Assembly (NCBI GenBank): GCA_047495785.1
Contig: JBLDXI010000003.1
Span: 2,666,001 to 2,730,000 of the forward strand
Direction of reading: 5' to 3'
Source of the DNA: Lepidodermella squamata
Lineage: Eukaryota; Gastrotricha
DNA: 64,000 nucleotides
The translations under genes were made by a program, and so were the position numbers. Shown here piece after piece: positions 34,936 to 48,102 of this stretch. Position 1 is the first letter of the stretch. Each line of letters opens with the position of its first letter. The notes under the pieces are model-generated. The model made no database searches and was not told the DNA's origin. It was given only the letters and a program-made list of their open reading frames with translations.

Positions 34936-37027
34936 ATGATAGTTGCGCTATCAAAACTTACAACCAGGCGTCCTCTGGTTTGGTTTTTGGTGCTGACCGG
35001 TGCTGCAATCGTTTCCTATACATCAATCGTTTGGTCAGTATGTAGTCAGAAATCATGCCTCGAAATCCCTGGATTTTTCGGCCTTCAATCAAAATCTCTG
35101 CATGTATTTCAAGAAGATTTCGATGGCGGACTGGCAGATTACGTCATTAAAGACGATACAATCTCATCGATGATAAATGGCTTACAGCAAGTAATCGAAA
35201 ATCCTTATGCCCTTCAACACAAACAATATCACCGAGGCGCGCTGCAAGTCTACGGCAGCCAAAAGCGGATTCACAATGCGATTATGAAAGTGATCGCACC
35301 TGGGAAGCAGCGGCGGAAGCGAGAGTTTCGAATTGCACTAATAGGAGGATCATCTTCTGTGCCTCATGGAGTTGCTGTAATTTTTCATCCTTATTTTTGG
35401 ATTTTGTCAAACATTTTTAATTCTTTTAGCCTCATAAAAGCTACTACGCCCTCTTTTGCGGATGGCTCATGTACGCGTTCGGTACTGTTGAAGTCCAAGT
35501 CTACTGTGATAATTTCGCATTGGGTGCCACTGGCAGGTAAATCCAGCTTAATAATCTTAAATTTCTGAAATATTGATATTCCAACATAGCAATTATTACG
35601 CCCTGTGTCTCAACGAATTCATCAATGTTTCGAATTACGACATGCTGATAACTGAATTTGCGTTGAATGACGAGCATTTTATCAACACGAAGGCCAACAA
35701 TTACATACCCGACGGTGGACGGCCTTATGAAGAACTTGTCCGGTTAGCTCTGCATAAAAATCCTCATCTCCACATCGTCCCTGTTATTTTCACCCCGCTA
35801 CGCCATATGTTACTCCTGGACTACCCCGCCAAGTGCATGGATGTGAAAATCGATGATATTTACGCGGAAATATCGAAATATTACCAACTAACCTCCATTT
35901 ACTACAAGAATTTTTTCTGCGGACCTGACCGTAATATATCGACTCTAACGAAGTTGGAACAGGCGAAACTGGCCCAGCTCTACTTGTCAGAAATGGATGG
36001 AATGCACGCTGGCTTTAGAATTCATGCCATGCTAGCTGAATATCTTGTTTCCTACATCCGAACCACCCTGAGACAATTAGTTCAAAAGCTTCGCTTGGTC
36101 GACAGAAGCACGTTTTCTCCCGATATTGAAAAGCTCATTGATAACGAGAGAAGTGTTGTTACCCAGCAAACTGTTGAAACCTTAGAAAAGCCTCTCTATC
36201 CATCAACAAGGAGAAATTATGACTCGGAATGTCTAGTGAATTACATTAAGAAGGTTCGGAAGAACACCCGGCTATCGGACGGATTTCTCTGGTCGTCGAA
36301 GGATTTCAGTTTCGCGAGGAACGTATCTCTCGATTTTTTGAGAATCGTGAGATTGGCTGAACCGACATCTTTCGCTGACTTTAGCTTCAAAGGGATTTTC
36401 AAAAAGTCAATTTCAAACTGTGTCAATGGTTATATACCTCGAATAGGAATAGCCCATCACTTATGCAACTGCACTTCGGTTGGAAATCTCACGATACAAG
36501 CGAGATTTACGTTTTCGGATGGATCTGTGATTGAGAGGGATTTTTACATCCCCTTGGCGGTTACTGGATTCAAACCTAACTTCGTCCAATACGCAGACGC
36601 TGTTGAGAAGATGCCGGCATTCATAGCAGAGGACCCTTTCCCGACTGACAGGTTCTGCCGGCCTGATGCGCCAACGATTGATTCGCTGAGATTACGCCTC
36701 GAACAGCACAGTAAAGAGTTTTACCCAATGCGCATGAGCACAATAATCATTTATTACAATTGCTGCTGATTCTTTTTTGAACTCAGTAGCTCAGCATCAA
36801 AAGCCTTTTTCGTGATCTCTATTTTATTTGGTGGTAAAACCACGACACGCCTAACTTATAGTATCAGTTCGAATTATTTTGATTCTCTGTTGCTAATAAT
36901 AAAAAGTGCATCGATCATACCGCCAGAAGTTTCAAGTGACCTATACATTGCGATTCAAGTAACAGGTGATCTACCATCAATTGTCACAACAGATGACGAT
37001 GAGCAGGACAAAATACAGAATTTCTGA
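34936..37027 (+). CDS. Membrane-anchored SGNH (GDSL-type) hydrolase-like protein
   Basis: Four exons, 34936-35376, 35430-35536, 35590-36710 and 36795-37027, give 633 residues. An N-terminal membrane anchor (about residues 14-36) is followed by a luminal domain. Block I is RIALIGGSSSVPHGVA, where the first Ser of GGSSS is the likely nucleophile. After splicing come CDNFALGATGSNYYAL (block II/III Gly and Asn) and LITEFALNDEHF. The catalytic Asp-His pair is in EMDGMHAGFRIHA (D-x-x-H). All parts of the triad are therefore present. The family hydrolyses esters, often acyl groups on glycans. The third intron (36711-36794) removes an in-frame TGA at 36767 and is inferred from phase and splice sites. 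The C-terminal region of about 200 residues is beta-rich and unassigned. The gene ends 38 bp from the convergent stop of G7. Confidence 0.75.
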
Positions 37028-37065
37028 TAGGAGTTTCAGGTCTCTAAAATGTGTATTCCAAGTGA

Positions 37066-40019
37066 TTACTGCCGTTTTGGACTCTTGTTTTTCCGAGCAC
37101 GGCGTGGCTTTCGTGATGAGCTGCTGCTGCTACTGCTGCTACTGCTACTGCTACTGCTATTGCTGCTAGAGCTGCTTGAATTGCTAGAACTGCTCGAGCT
37201 TGAACTGGAACGCTGAACGACGTGGCGTCTCGGCTTGCGCTGCCTTAACGCATCCATCGCAGCGACAGAATTCACACTGACAGAGTCATTACTTCCATCC
37301 TCTTCTAGCATATTCTCATCAGACCAGACAACCCAATACGTCTCTACCCGTCCCTTAGCGTCGGACTGAAAGAAAAGTCTTCCTGATAGAATCAAAGAAA
37401 GAGACTCATTTCGTACCTCGTCGAAATCGATCACTCCACGATGAGTAAAATGAAGTTCCCCGTAGTCGGCTAAACGTCGGGCGACATTCGCCGTTACCAG
37501 TACATTCAAGGGCAAACAGAACATGTGAACCAAAGATGCTGTCTGCAGAACTTCTCCAGCCAGGCAGACTCTCGGAATTTGCAGGTGAACTATTCGAGAA
37601 TACGCAGGGCCAAAATGAACACCCATTCTTACGCAGATGTCTATTTCGTTCTCCTGATTATCTTCGTTGTATTCAGCAATTCGATCGCGGATCTCTAGAG
37701 CTAAGAAGACTAATTCAGCGACTTGATCCAACGATCTTCGTTCACCGACCCCAGCGCCAATACTAAAAAAGTCGCCGTGAACATCCAGTTTGAAGCAGTT
37801 AAATCGCGACATCGCTCTCTCCACCATTTGATAGTAAGTCTCAAGGAATTCGGTCAGTTCATTACCCTCAAGGGTAAGGATAACGCTTTGAATATTAGCC
37901 ATGTCCAGCATGAGCACAGCTGTGTCGCTGTAGTAGCGAATTTTTGGTATGCGCATGGGGTCTTTCGCGACTTTGGCCATTTGAGGTGGAAGGTAATCGT
38001 AGAGTAACTTGAAAGCCTCATTCAACGTCTGGAAATTCTTGTGAAATTCTATTATTTGATTTTGAAGGCGGACGGTTCCGACAACGTGGATGGCCACATT
38101 CATCAAAACAAAAAAGCAGGCTACGACAAGCATGGCCAAGGCTGAAATATAGTCTTTATTTATGGGCTATGAATTTGGTTTAAAAAAGTGCTTACAGAAG
38201 ACCGATTCTTCCGACCATGTGGAGGCGTAATAATCCATAGAAGCTTTCACTCGCCGTCGGAGTTGCGCGAGAAACCAGTTTATATTCACCTCCTGGGGCC
38301 TACATGCTGATTCGACCGTTTCCCCGCTAATCGAAGTGAAATCCAAAACATTGACCTATGAGTTGCTGTTGAATTATATCGTTCTGTAGGAAAGTTTTCC
38401 TTACGTATTTACGCTGCAGGATTTCAACCTGTTTATGAGCATCTTGGTCCTCTGTCAGGTTTCGAACCTGAGCTTCCGAGTAGTCAGAATCCAACGCGGC
38501 TATAGAAAGGAACTCTTCGTAGCGAATGAAATAAATGACGATTGCTTTGAAAATTGCATCGTCATAGCTAGTTACAGTTCGGTCTGAAAATCCGTCAAGC
38601 GTTAATTGGAAGAATTTGAGGCAGAATCTTACTTTCAGCAGCCAATTTCTTTAGAACAACAGTGTATCGTTTCAAATTTAACAGCTGTTTCGAGAATAAT
38701 AAATTGCGAGTTTCAATAAAGGAAAACTCTTATACCGCTTGAAATGTATGAAGAATAGCAAGAAATTCTTGCCAACCAGGAAAACGAGGTGCGTCCAAGG
38801 TAAGCGTTCGACTAGCATAGACAATGTTATCAGAGACCGTTGAGTAAAAATCTATGACGTTTTTTTCTACGGCAGTAGAGTTTAGTATAGCCATGATTGA
38901 AATTGATGATTCAAATCCATACCTGAAGTCCCATTTGGTGCCTTTCGAGTATCTCTCTGGGCCCGAAGTGCTGTTCTCAAAGCTAGGGATGATGAGATAT
39001 TCGCGCGAGCACCTGCAGGGAGCACGGATAAATCGTCCTCGTCCAGCCAAATGTCGATCCAAATCAATTTCTAAAAGTAAAATTACACACCAAACTACAT
39101 GAATTATCCAGTATTTACCGTATCAACCGCCTTGGTGTAAGTTTGCGCTTTTTGCAGAAAATCCTATCACGGAAAATTTGATAAATGTCTTAATTAAATT
39201 GGATCCGCTCCTATGGCATACGTCATATGGCCCTACGTTGAACCTGAAAAGGATAAATTTGAGACAATTTGATAATCGATGGTTTCAGATATTTTGATAG
39301 ACTCACTCGTAGAACGGATCCATTTCCTGAGCTAACAACAGAGCGACGTCATACCTAAACAGCAAATTTGATAATATATGCTAATACATCTGAAGTTTCA
39401 GCAACGCACATTTCCGATGTTTTCCTGTTCCTTAACTGCAATTAGGAAATGATAGTAAAATGCTATGAAATGCAATTAGGAAAGGAAGTAAACTAACATT
39501 GAGATCTTTACTGCGCAAAATTCGCAGGTTGCTAAGCTCAACATCGGTGTAGAGTTGGACTCCGATCCCAGCGACAGATAAGATTGCGGAGAAAGTGATC
39601 TATATGAGGGAGCTGTCTTCAATGTAGTCTTGGAATGAGGAAAAACTTACAACAAAAATCAGCACAGATCGTCCTGTGTCGCTGGAAACCTTTGGATTGA
39701 AGACATCCCAACACATGGCTAAGCAGCGTCGTGCGAATCTTGCTTTTAGGGCATAGTCACTGCTACTATCCGACGAGCTGGTCACCGCGCTGATTTGATT
39801 AACGTACCTATACCCTTCGAAGGTCTTCATTGGCACTGCGACCGAGATAACTTCGTCGTAATCTAAGGAACTGGTCTTCTTCTTTTTCTCCGTTGATTTC
39901 CCGGGCATTTCCAACCCAGATTCTGTAGTTTTCAGTACGGCATCAGCCGACTTGGCTCGTCGAACTGTCTCAGCAACGACGTCAGCAAAACCAGGCTTTT
40001 CAGGTTGAACTTTTGCCAT
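37066..40019 (-). CDS. NIT-domain receptor cyclase-like protein, copy G7 (poly-Ser tail)
   Basis: Start 40019 (MAKVQPEKPGFADVV). The long N-terminus resembles G6 (ADVVAETVRRAKSADAV, ISVAVPM) and ends FNPKVSSDTGR before TM1. NIT-like exons lie at about 39100-38440. An exon from 38139 carries TM2, the linker LLYDYLPPQMA and the cyclase domain. The first metal Asp is in VLMLDMANI. KLDVHGDFFSIGAG keeps the second. PRVCLAGEVLQTASLVH keeps the guanine-pocket Cys but has Gln for Asn and Leu for Arg. A 51-nt stop-free intron precedes the last exon (SDAKGRVETYW). That exon ends with a long poly-Ser tract and a basic SRKPRRARKNKSPKRQ tail. It is a sister of G6 and the copy next to channel copy 2. Confidence 0.86.
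37119..37210. repeat. Imperfect CTG/CTA trinucleotide repeat encoding poly-Ser
   Basis: On the plus strand the run reads as repeated tgctgctgctactgctgct units. On the coding minus strand it is AGC/AGT Ser codons in the C-terminal tail of G7. Mixed Ser codons and Asn interruptions suggest expansion followed by point changes. Confidence 0.75.
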
Positions 40020-40241
40020 TTAAAAACAAAGCGACTTCTTCTACTGATCTGAATAATGAATAATTTATTGTCCAACAATTCAATTTGCATGTCCACGCAT
40101 TAATTAATCAGGTTAGCCTCTTTTAAGTTAAGATGGTAATTAATCAAACAGAGTAATTATCCTCTTTGCTTTTACTTGAATCAAATTGATAGCCACGCAT
40201 CACTAAATATAGTCAAGCCTTGAATCACTAAATATAGGACC

Positions 40242-41492
40242 TCACATCATTAATCCAACCAAAACGGCAATCACAATGAAACATACAAAAGAAATAGAAC
40301 TGAAGAAAAGAACATCCAGCAAGCGAATTTTAGTTATTTCGAGACTCTCTACACCCATAACCAAAACGGTTTGTTTATAGCTCTTCCTTTGAGCTAATTC
40401 GCAAGAAATCCCTGTATAGACTGTGATGACCATGCCAATAAATATTTGAGAGGAAACTAAAATCGCTGCGTAAGGAGTTACAGACGATTTGGGAATGGTA
40501 TCATCAATCACAGACTGAAGAATGAAAAAAGCCAGAAGGACTGTTATACTATAGCACGGCCGATCAGCCGCTTTTGGCGGTAAAAAGCACGAAGAAAGCT
40601 GGAGGATCATGAGACAGCAACACGGCAGAAAGAAACCATTCACATAAAATGACGATTTTCGTTTGAAAGAGAACGTAAAGTAGATGCGGTCGTAATTACC
40701 ATCCCAGCTGGGGTAGGTTTGCTTCTTCGTCAAACAGCTGACATTGACAAGCGTCCAAATTTCTCCATCGTCAATGAAATCAACCAAAGCTCCTTCCATT
40801 TCAATGCCTTTGCCATCTATTATCAGGGCGATTATGTAAGATTCGAAATAGCTCTCGAAAACAATGGAGCAGTCTTGCGTGTCAAACGGAAACTTTGAGA
40901 GCCTGGCAAATCAACTCAGGTTTTTGAAATATCAGGATAATTCTGAAAACATACTTCATTTTACATTTCGACTCAACTGTTGCTACAATTTGCCACAGCA
41001 TGTTGCCATTCTTGTAAATGTACATGGGCGTAAATTCAGCAACACTAGATTGAAATTTCCTGTAAACAAGAATTAGAAGAGCATGAAAACTTACCGAGCG
41101 AGAAAATTAGCATCTTCTACGGCATTATTGTGCATTAGCTGAACTCGCCAAAATTTATTGGCGGTATCTTGAATTCGATCGATTCTAGAATAAGTTGCAG
41201 TATCATTCGACCCCCATGAGATGCACGGGTGGTTCCATGTGAAGTCGATCTCAGTCAAAATGGAGAAGCTTTGTTCCTGATCTTTTATCTCTCGAAAGCC
41301 GTAGGGAAGCACCTTTGCTTTGACTTGCAATGGCTGCGAGTAATTGTTAACTGGTCGGGTGTTCACATCGAGGCTGCATTTGGTGTAGAGCCATTCTTTC
41401 AGCTCCTGTTCTTGTGATTTAAATGGATCATTTTCACTCCAATCAGCTGAGATTCGGGGGACGAAGGCAAGAAGGACCAGAGGAACAATCAT
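40242..41492 (-). CDS. Cys-loop ligand-gated ion channel subunit, copy 2
   Basis: Three exons, 41492-41095, 41044-40955 and 40902-40242, give 382 residues. Exons 2 and 3 are exactly the same length as in copy 1 (90 and 661 nt) and the phases are the same. Signal peptide MIVPLVLLAFVPRISA, then the ligand-binding domain. The Cys-loop spans the exon 2/3 junction (CKMKLSKFPFDTQDC). M1 follows FYVNGFFLP, M2 is in DRPCYSITVLLAFFILQSV (identical to copy 1), M3 follows TPYAAILVSS, and M4 ends the protein at VLVGLMM. The M3-M4 loop is again about 20 residues. The M2 identity implies the same ion selectivity, while the extracellular half differs more, so ligand preference may differ. It lies between G7 and G8. 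Confidence 0.9.
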
Positions 41493-42220
41493 AGCTCCAA
41501 TGGCCGGGTCAAAACTTCAGCAGTACCTAGGACGTCTAGCTATTTGTGACAATGTTACGTCGAAATTTCTGTCTCATAGAATATGTATTTTTGAAGCGAT
41601 AAAGTTAATTAAAACAGTGAAAATCAAACAGCATAGATTGGATTTGCGTCATTCTACACGAGATGTTTGCCATCAAGCATCGCTTGTTATCGATTGAAAG
41701 ACAGAGCGATAGAGTTATTTCTTCCAATCAGAAATACTTTCTTTTTCGGACAATCCCTCTATGTCATCTTTGTTGTTTCAAAGCGAATTCAGACTTTGCT
41801 TATCATTAAAAGCCGATACCTATTTCAATATATGTAGCGCTTGTTGAATATTTTCGAGAAACGTCTTGTTCTCCATATATTCAAGCTAATCATGGTTTTC
41901 CAACCTAGTGAAGCTTTCACAAATCAAGAAAACATTGATTCACAGAGTTATTTAAAAGAGCAAGGAAAATTGTGGGCCCCCTTAAAAAAATGGTTGATCT
42001 CAAAAGACCCGTGAGCTTCTATTACTCCTCTATTACATGGTGAACACGATATATTTATTGCCAAATCAAAAGGTTTCAGGGGTAGATTGTTTTCTTTGAT
42101 GAGTGACACACCAAGAGCAGCGCATATGAGTGGGGAGTGGCGAGTTCATAATAAATAATAAAGATTGGCTATTTACGATCTCATCTAATTTTTCTGTCTT
42201 TGTCCCTTCAAACCGCAGCG
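41493..42220. other. Intergenic, no gene seen
   Basis: 5' flank of channel copy 2 and 3' flank of G8. No coding exon is recognised. Confidence 0.45.
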
Positions 42221-44941
42221 TTAATGCATCTTTTCGGACAGCTGGAAGGAAGCTGTTGATTCCGATGATAGCTTCGTTTTCTCTGAGATGAGGCTCTTGA
42301 TTTCATCATCGTCGTCATCGGGGATCTCCCAGTCAGCCCAGTAGGCACGAATCGGTTTGTCTTCAGTTATTCCATCGACTTCTCCTCGGAAAGTGAACTC
42401 GATCTCCTCAATCTTTTTCCGCAGCAGATTTCGAACTGAGTCAGAAACTTGAACTTTCATCGCTGGAAGAACGAGAAATGTATAGCATTAAATTAAAAAA
42501 ACTGGTTGTGAATTACGCAAGCATGTCGAGTGAATAATTGAAACTACTTGGACTGCCGAGCCAATAGCGACAAAGCGAGGAAACTGGAGGTAGGCAGCAC
42601 GAGCACTACAAGTTCCTACATGAACTCCGAAACGCATAGAAACATCCTGATCGATTCCCTCGAGGCCGTCGTTTAATTCTTTCATTTTGTCTCTCATTTC
42701 CAGGGCGATGAACAGCTAAAAGCTAAGGTTAATAAGCCTTAAAAGATGAGCAATATTAATACCATCTCGGCAATATGCTGATTCATGAACTGATGTTCGC
42801 CGAAGCCAGTACCGATCATGAAACAGCCTCCTAATACGAAATCAAGATTTTGTGAACTGTGATAAATTAAATGTACCTGTGACTTCGATTTTGAAGCAGC
42901 TGTGCTTTCGCAGGCACTCTTCAATCATTTCGTAAGTTGTGTACATTGTCCGAGCGAAATCTTCCAAGCTCAGATCGTTCATCAAACTTCCAGCGCTCAC
43001 GTCAAATATCATTAGACAAGCATCTTAATAAAATTAAATAAGCTAAAAATCCTTGATATCAGATGTTTACCTTCATACTGATGAACAGGTATGGGTTCAC
43101 CGTCCCTCATACTTTTCGATAATAAGTAAGGAATATTTGCCTTCATATCCGGTGAATCAGGCAGGTAGTTGTAAATCAACTCGAATGCCTCTTTCAGCAT
43201 ATCGAGATTGGCCTGTAGATCAAGAATTGTGCCTTGTAGCCGGTATGTTGCAACCACGTGAACAGGAATTGCGACAATGACGAAGAATGCCGAGATGCAA
43301 GTGATAATCATCGCTAAATTAATAGGAAAAAATACTTTGCTTCTATTCTTAGGCAAATATTTTACAAAATTGTTCAATGCTGCTCCACTTGCCAGCAGCA
43401 TATGCCATTGCATCTGCTGTTCTGCGACGCAATTGAGAGAGAACCCAGTTGAGGTTTTTGTCTTGCTTGTCAGCCGGTTCTTGTACCATTTCCGGCGACA
43501 ATGATGTGAAGTCTAGTTTCCCTACCTGCAAAATAATATGTTTGCCTGCGATTTCTAAGAAATTTGAACCTACGTATTGACTTTGCAAACGCTCAAGTTG
43601 CTTATACTGGTCTTGATCGTCAGTGATGTTGCGCATTTGCGCTGCTGAAAATTCTGAGTCAAGCCTTGCGATGGATATGAATTCGGCGTAGCGAGTGTAG
43701 TACAGCATGATAGCTTTAAAGACCGGGTCATCATAGCTGCTAACAGTACGATCTGCATTTAATATAAAAAAAAGTAGGTTATCTTGCAACGAGATATGGA
43801 AGTCGATCTTACTTTCCCCGGCTAATTTAGACAACACTATGTTGTAGCGTTTCAAATTAACAACCTACGAAATGAGATATGCAGTCTATTCTTGTTATTG
43901 CGAAAGGGGTTTCATACTGCTTGAAAGATCCGAGATATTGAGAGCAATTCTCCCCATCCCGGAAAACGTTTCGCAGCTGTAGTCGTCGTTCTTGCAATAA
44001 TGGCTAGATTATCGCCGATTTTCGAATAGAAGCTCAAAACATCCGCCTCTGGTGTAAAATTATAAGCTTGTCATTTGCACAGAATCTATTGTTAAAGCTT
44101 ACCGACTGATCCGTTAACAGCTTTACGAGTATCCCTCTGAGCTCTGAGGGCCAGTCTTAATGCAAGGGATGAGGTTATGTTCGCTCGCTCGTTAGAAGGA
44201 ACAACAAGAAGATCGTTTGGCGAAGGCCAAACATCGCTGAAAGTCAATTTCTGAAATGATATTTTGAACTCGGAATGTAATCATATGATGAATCTCTTAA
44301 TCTCATATACCGTATCAACTGCTCGCATGACATCCTTAGCTTTTTCTTGAAACACATCATACGGACCTTTGTTGTACCTGGAAATCAAAATTAATAATTT
44401 CTACTCAGCTTGATTGGCAATTAATTTTACATGTAAAATGGTTCCGCTTCAAGAGATAGCAGCATTGCTACGTCCATCCTTTAATAATTATTCTTCAAGC
44501 GTTTACGAAGCATTGTTCTTGTTCAAGTTTACATTTCTGAGGTAAGAAGACTGACAGACTGGACAATGGGAAAAAATTGACACGATAAAACGTTTTACTT
44601 GGTTCGCCTCACCTTCAAATCTCGGGCTTCTTTTGCTCTATCATCGGATAGCTCACTATCAGTGTAGAATTGGACTAATATTCCAGCAACGGCAATGAGC
44701 GCAAATGAAGTTATCTGAGAATTCGACTCAGCTAAATAGAATTAGATCAGGATTCTGATATTACCGCAATATAGAGAACCACACGGCCAAGAAGAGTCGA
44801 AACTTTCGGGCTAAGCAATGACAGCCAGAACTGAGTGCATTGGTACTCGAGAACGTTGAAACGCTGAGAAAAATATTTCGGCCGAGGATAGCCGTCATCG
44901 GTTACGATTGACGGCTTCTTCAGAGGGGCTATCGAAGTCAT
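42221..44941 (-). CDS. NIT-domain receptor cyclase-like protein, copy G8 (predicted pseudo-cyclase)
   Basis: Start 44941 (MTSIAPLKKPSIVTDDG). Juxtamembrane LSPKVSTLLGR, then TM1 from the exon border IAV. The NIT-like region contains DRTVSSYDDPVFKAIMLYY (about 43755-43690) and NITDDQDQYKQLERL. TM2 lies at about 43310-43240 and the linker ELIYNYLPDSPDM follows. The cyclase homology domain spans 43020-42221. First metal Asp in MIFDVSAGSLM. KIEVTGGCFMIGTG, built across an intron (about 42838-42877), has Gly in place of the second metal Asp. IGSAVQVVSIIH has Gln for Asn and Ile for Arg. The tail holds DEIKSLI and ends SFQLSEKMH. It is closest to G11 and G9. It lies immediately 5' of channel copy 2 in genome order. 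Confidence 0.84.
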
Positions 44942-45355
44942 AGGTATGCGCTTACCTTGAACTTGGAAATTCGCAAAATACTTCGAGATAAATTACTATG
45001 ACGCTCTTCAACGCATGCACCTGATTGACCACAACTAGTAAAGTTAATTACGATCGTTTGATTACAATCAAAACACGAATTAGGCGAATGAAACAATTAA
45101 TTTTACTGGGCAAAAACTGATTTAGCAAGCTTAAAAAGCTTTTTACCTTGATTAGTCACCCAACCAGACACAATAAAGCTGTTATACTTAATCAGAAAAT
45201 ATTTACGCGCCAGTGCTAATCTATATCGAAAGCAATCGAACATCTAGGTAATATTAGACCATAATACTATTATTTAGGACGATTTAATCGCATGTTTCTT
45301 TGTAAATGCTCAGAGCATTTTTAGACTTGAGTTCAGCGACAACAACAAAGTTGGA
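44942..45355. other. Intergenic, no gene seen
   Basis: 5' flank of G8 and 3' flank of G9. No exon, repeat or RNA gene recognised. Confidence 0.45.
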
Positions 45356-48102
45356 TTACGTGTGCATGTCTTCGGACAGTTGGAAAGATGCCGTTGATTC
45401 GGATGAGATCTTTGTCTTTGCGGAAATAAGACTTTTGATCTCGTCATCGTCATCGTCCGGAACTTCCCAGTCGGCCCAGTATGCACGAATCTTCTTACCT
45501 TCTGTGATTCCATCGACTTCGCCACGGAATGTAAATTCGACTTCTTCAATCTTTTTACGTAAACGATTGCGAACAGAATCAGAGACCTGAATTTTCATAG
45601 CTAAAAGATTCAAAATTTGGTATACAATTCGGAAGGAAAGAATATCTCTCACGTAAGCATGTTGAATGGATAATTGAAGTAATTTGCAAGGCCTCCCCGC
45701 CAACGGCCAGGCGTGGGAACTGGAGATAGGCTGCCCGAGAAAAGCAAGTTCCGACATGAATTCCAAATCGAAGAGATACGTCAAGCTCGATGCCGTCCGA
45801 TGTCTTATTCAATTCCGCCATTTTGTCACGCATTTCAAGGGCAATAAAAATCTGGGGAATAAAGTTATCCACATTTGAAAGATATGTCAACCGAGTCAGA
45901 CCATTTCTGCAATGTGTTGCTGAGTCATTCGAGGTTCTCCGAATCCAGTTCCAATCAGGAAAGACCCGCCCGTGATTTCAATCTTAACACAACTGTGCTT
46001 TCTCATGCAGTCTTCAAAGAGCTCGTAGGTTGTGTAAAGAGTTTGGGCGAACTCCTCAAGGTTCGAATCACTTATCAGGCTCCCTAAATTGTTGATGTCA
46101 ATGATCATGAGACATGCATCTGTACAAGGAAAAATTGAGAGAAAACGGTGGAATTTTTCCTTAAAAGACCTTGATGGCTTTGCATTTGGGGCACATCGAT
46201 CGATCTGGTTAGGAGAGCTTTTGCTTCATCCCCCTTCCCATTAGGGAGATAACCATAAATGAGATCAAAGGCTTTTGTTAAGGTGTCTAAGTTGCTTTGC
46301 AAATCCAGGGTTGTGTTGTAGAGGCGATACGTTCCGATGATGTGGACAGGAATCGTTAGTAGGACGACAGCAGCGGAGATACATAGTAAAGCCAAAGCTT
46401 TTAAGAAGGAGTTGGACAACATTAATAGCTAGGATTAAATCTTACAGAAAATCTCGTTGCTAGTCCATCGTCCAGCAGTAAATTCAATTGATTTTTCCAC
46501 GCGGTGTCTTAACTGTGATAACACCCAATTCAAGTCCTGATCTTGCTTTCTTGCCGGCTCTTGAACCATTTCAGGTTCCAAGTTCGCAAAATCCAATTTG
46601 GCAACCTAATATCTGAAAAAATGAAATTTCGCCAGGAAAACTGAAAGTATTACATAGGTATTCTGTAGGCGCTCCAACATTCGATAAGGATCCTGATCTT
46701 CAGTGATGTTTTGCATCTTCTCGAAGGAGAATGGCGAGTCCAGCTTTGCTGTAGCTATGAACTCAGAGTACCTAGTGTAGTACAGCACAACGCTTCGATA
46801 TACCGGATCGCTGAAATCCGTAATCGTTCGATCTAAATAGGGTTTGACTTGAAATCAAGGATTCTACGTTCAAAGAAGGGAACTCACTGTCTTCCGCTAT
46901 TTTGGACAGCACAAGGGCATATCTCTTCAAATTGATTATCTGAGGAAGAGTCGAAAGGAAAGTTGTAGAGAAGGTACTCATAAGGATTTACCGCTTGGAA
47001 AACTCGAGTTGTAGATAGGAACTCGCCCCAGCCTGGAAATCGCTTAGCATCGACAGTAGCAGTGCGGGCTATGATAGCAAGATTGTCGCCAACAGTTGAA
47101 TAGAAATTGATAACTTCGGCCTCTGTTTAACATTTCGAATTAGGTGGATTCCGAGAGGGGAATAATGTATTACCAGAAGACCCGTTAGGCGACTTTCTTT
47201 TGTCTCGTTGTAGCCTCAGAGCCGAACGAAGTGCGAGAGTCGATGAGATATTCTGACGCTGGCTTGACGGGATTACCTCCAAATCAGTTGGAGACGGCCA
47301 TATGTCGCTGAAAGTTAATTTCTGTTTAAGAAAATTGTCTTATAACGCAATTGTTATAGTCAAATTTGACAGTACCGTATCAACCGCTCGCATGACATCC
47401 TTGGCTTTTTCCTGGAACATCTGTAACCGTAAGAAAATGAAGTACATCAGATTATGATTGATTATTGATTGGCAACTTACTTCATATGGACCTGTGTTGT
47501 AGCTGGAGGAAATAAGAGCTGTTATCACAAATAAGGTTGTGAATCAAGCTGAAAGTTACGTGTAAAAAGGTTCAGCCTCCAATGCGAGAAGCATTGCTAC
47601 GTCCATCCTAACAATAGAGGTAAGACTAGTTTATCCCACCAAAATCAAAGTGATTCTTCTTACAGTTCAGATGTCAAATATTTAACATGCTGTGAAAGGA
47701 AAACATTTGAAAATCTTGAGTTGGATAGTCCGGAGTCCGGAACTTACGTGTAAAGTCTTGCTAGCTTCTTCCCTTTCTTTTGCCAGGTCAGCATCCGTAT
47801 AAATTTGTACTCCTATTCCAGCGACCGATAAGATCACAAAAAACGCAATCTGAAAATAATATCAAATTTGAGAATAGTTAGTTTTTTGGTCGAAGTAAGA
47901 ATGAAATCACCGCCGTGACTAGTGTATTTGTGCCCAGAGTTGTTGTAACTTGAGGTCGCAAGATCTTCAAACCCACGGCGCTGATTTTGCTGATGAGAGA
48001 CGGCCTCTTATACCAAATTGAGGATGGTTTCCGTGAAACTTCAGTCGCTTCTGATTTCGGCAACTCATTGTTAACAGCAATCGCAGGAGTTACTGCGGCC
48101 AT
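45356..48102 (-). CDS. NIT-domain receptor cyclase-like protein, copy G9 (predicted pseudo-cyclase)
   Basis: Start 48102 (MAAVTPAIAVNNELPK). Juxtamembrane LRPQVTTTLG, then TM1. The NIT-like exons lie at about 47600-46480. TM2 lies at about 46400-46330, then DLIYGYLPNGKGDEAKAL. The cyclase homology domain spans 46110-45356. The exon 46108-45896 joins both metal regions without an intron: MIIDINNLGSL keeps the first Asp, while KIEITGGSFLIGTG has Gly for the second. GGEALQITSIIH has Gln for Asn and Ile for Arg. The tail has five Asp in a row, DEIKSLI and ends SFQLSEDMHT. Loss of the intron at the metal motif separates it from G8 and G11 and is shared with G10. Confidence 0.83.

Noticed and set aside
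36767-36769. In-frame TGA in the SGNH-like gene as a premature stop or recoded codon
   Set aside because: A predicted 84-nt intron (36711-36794) with good sites removes it and restores the same frame, so recoding is not needed.
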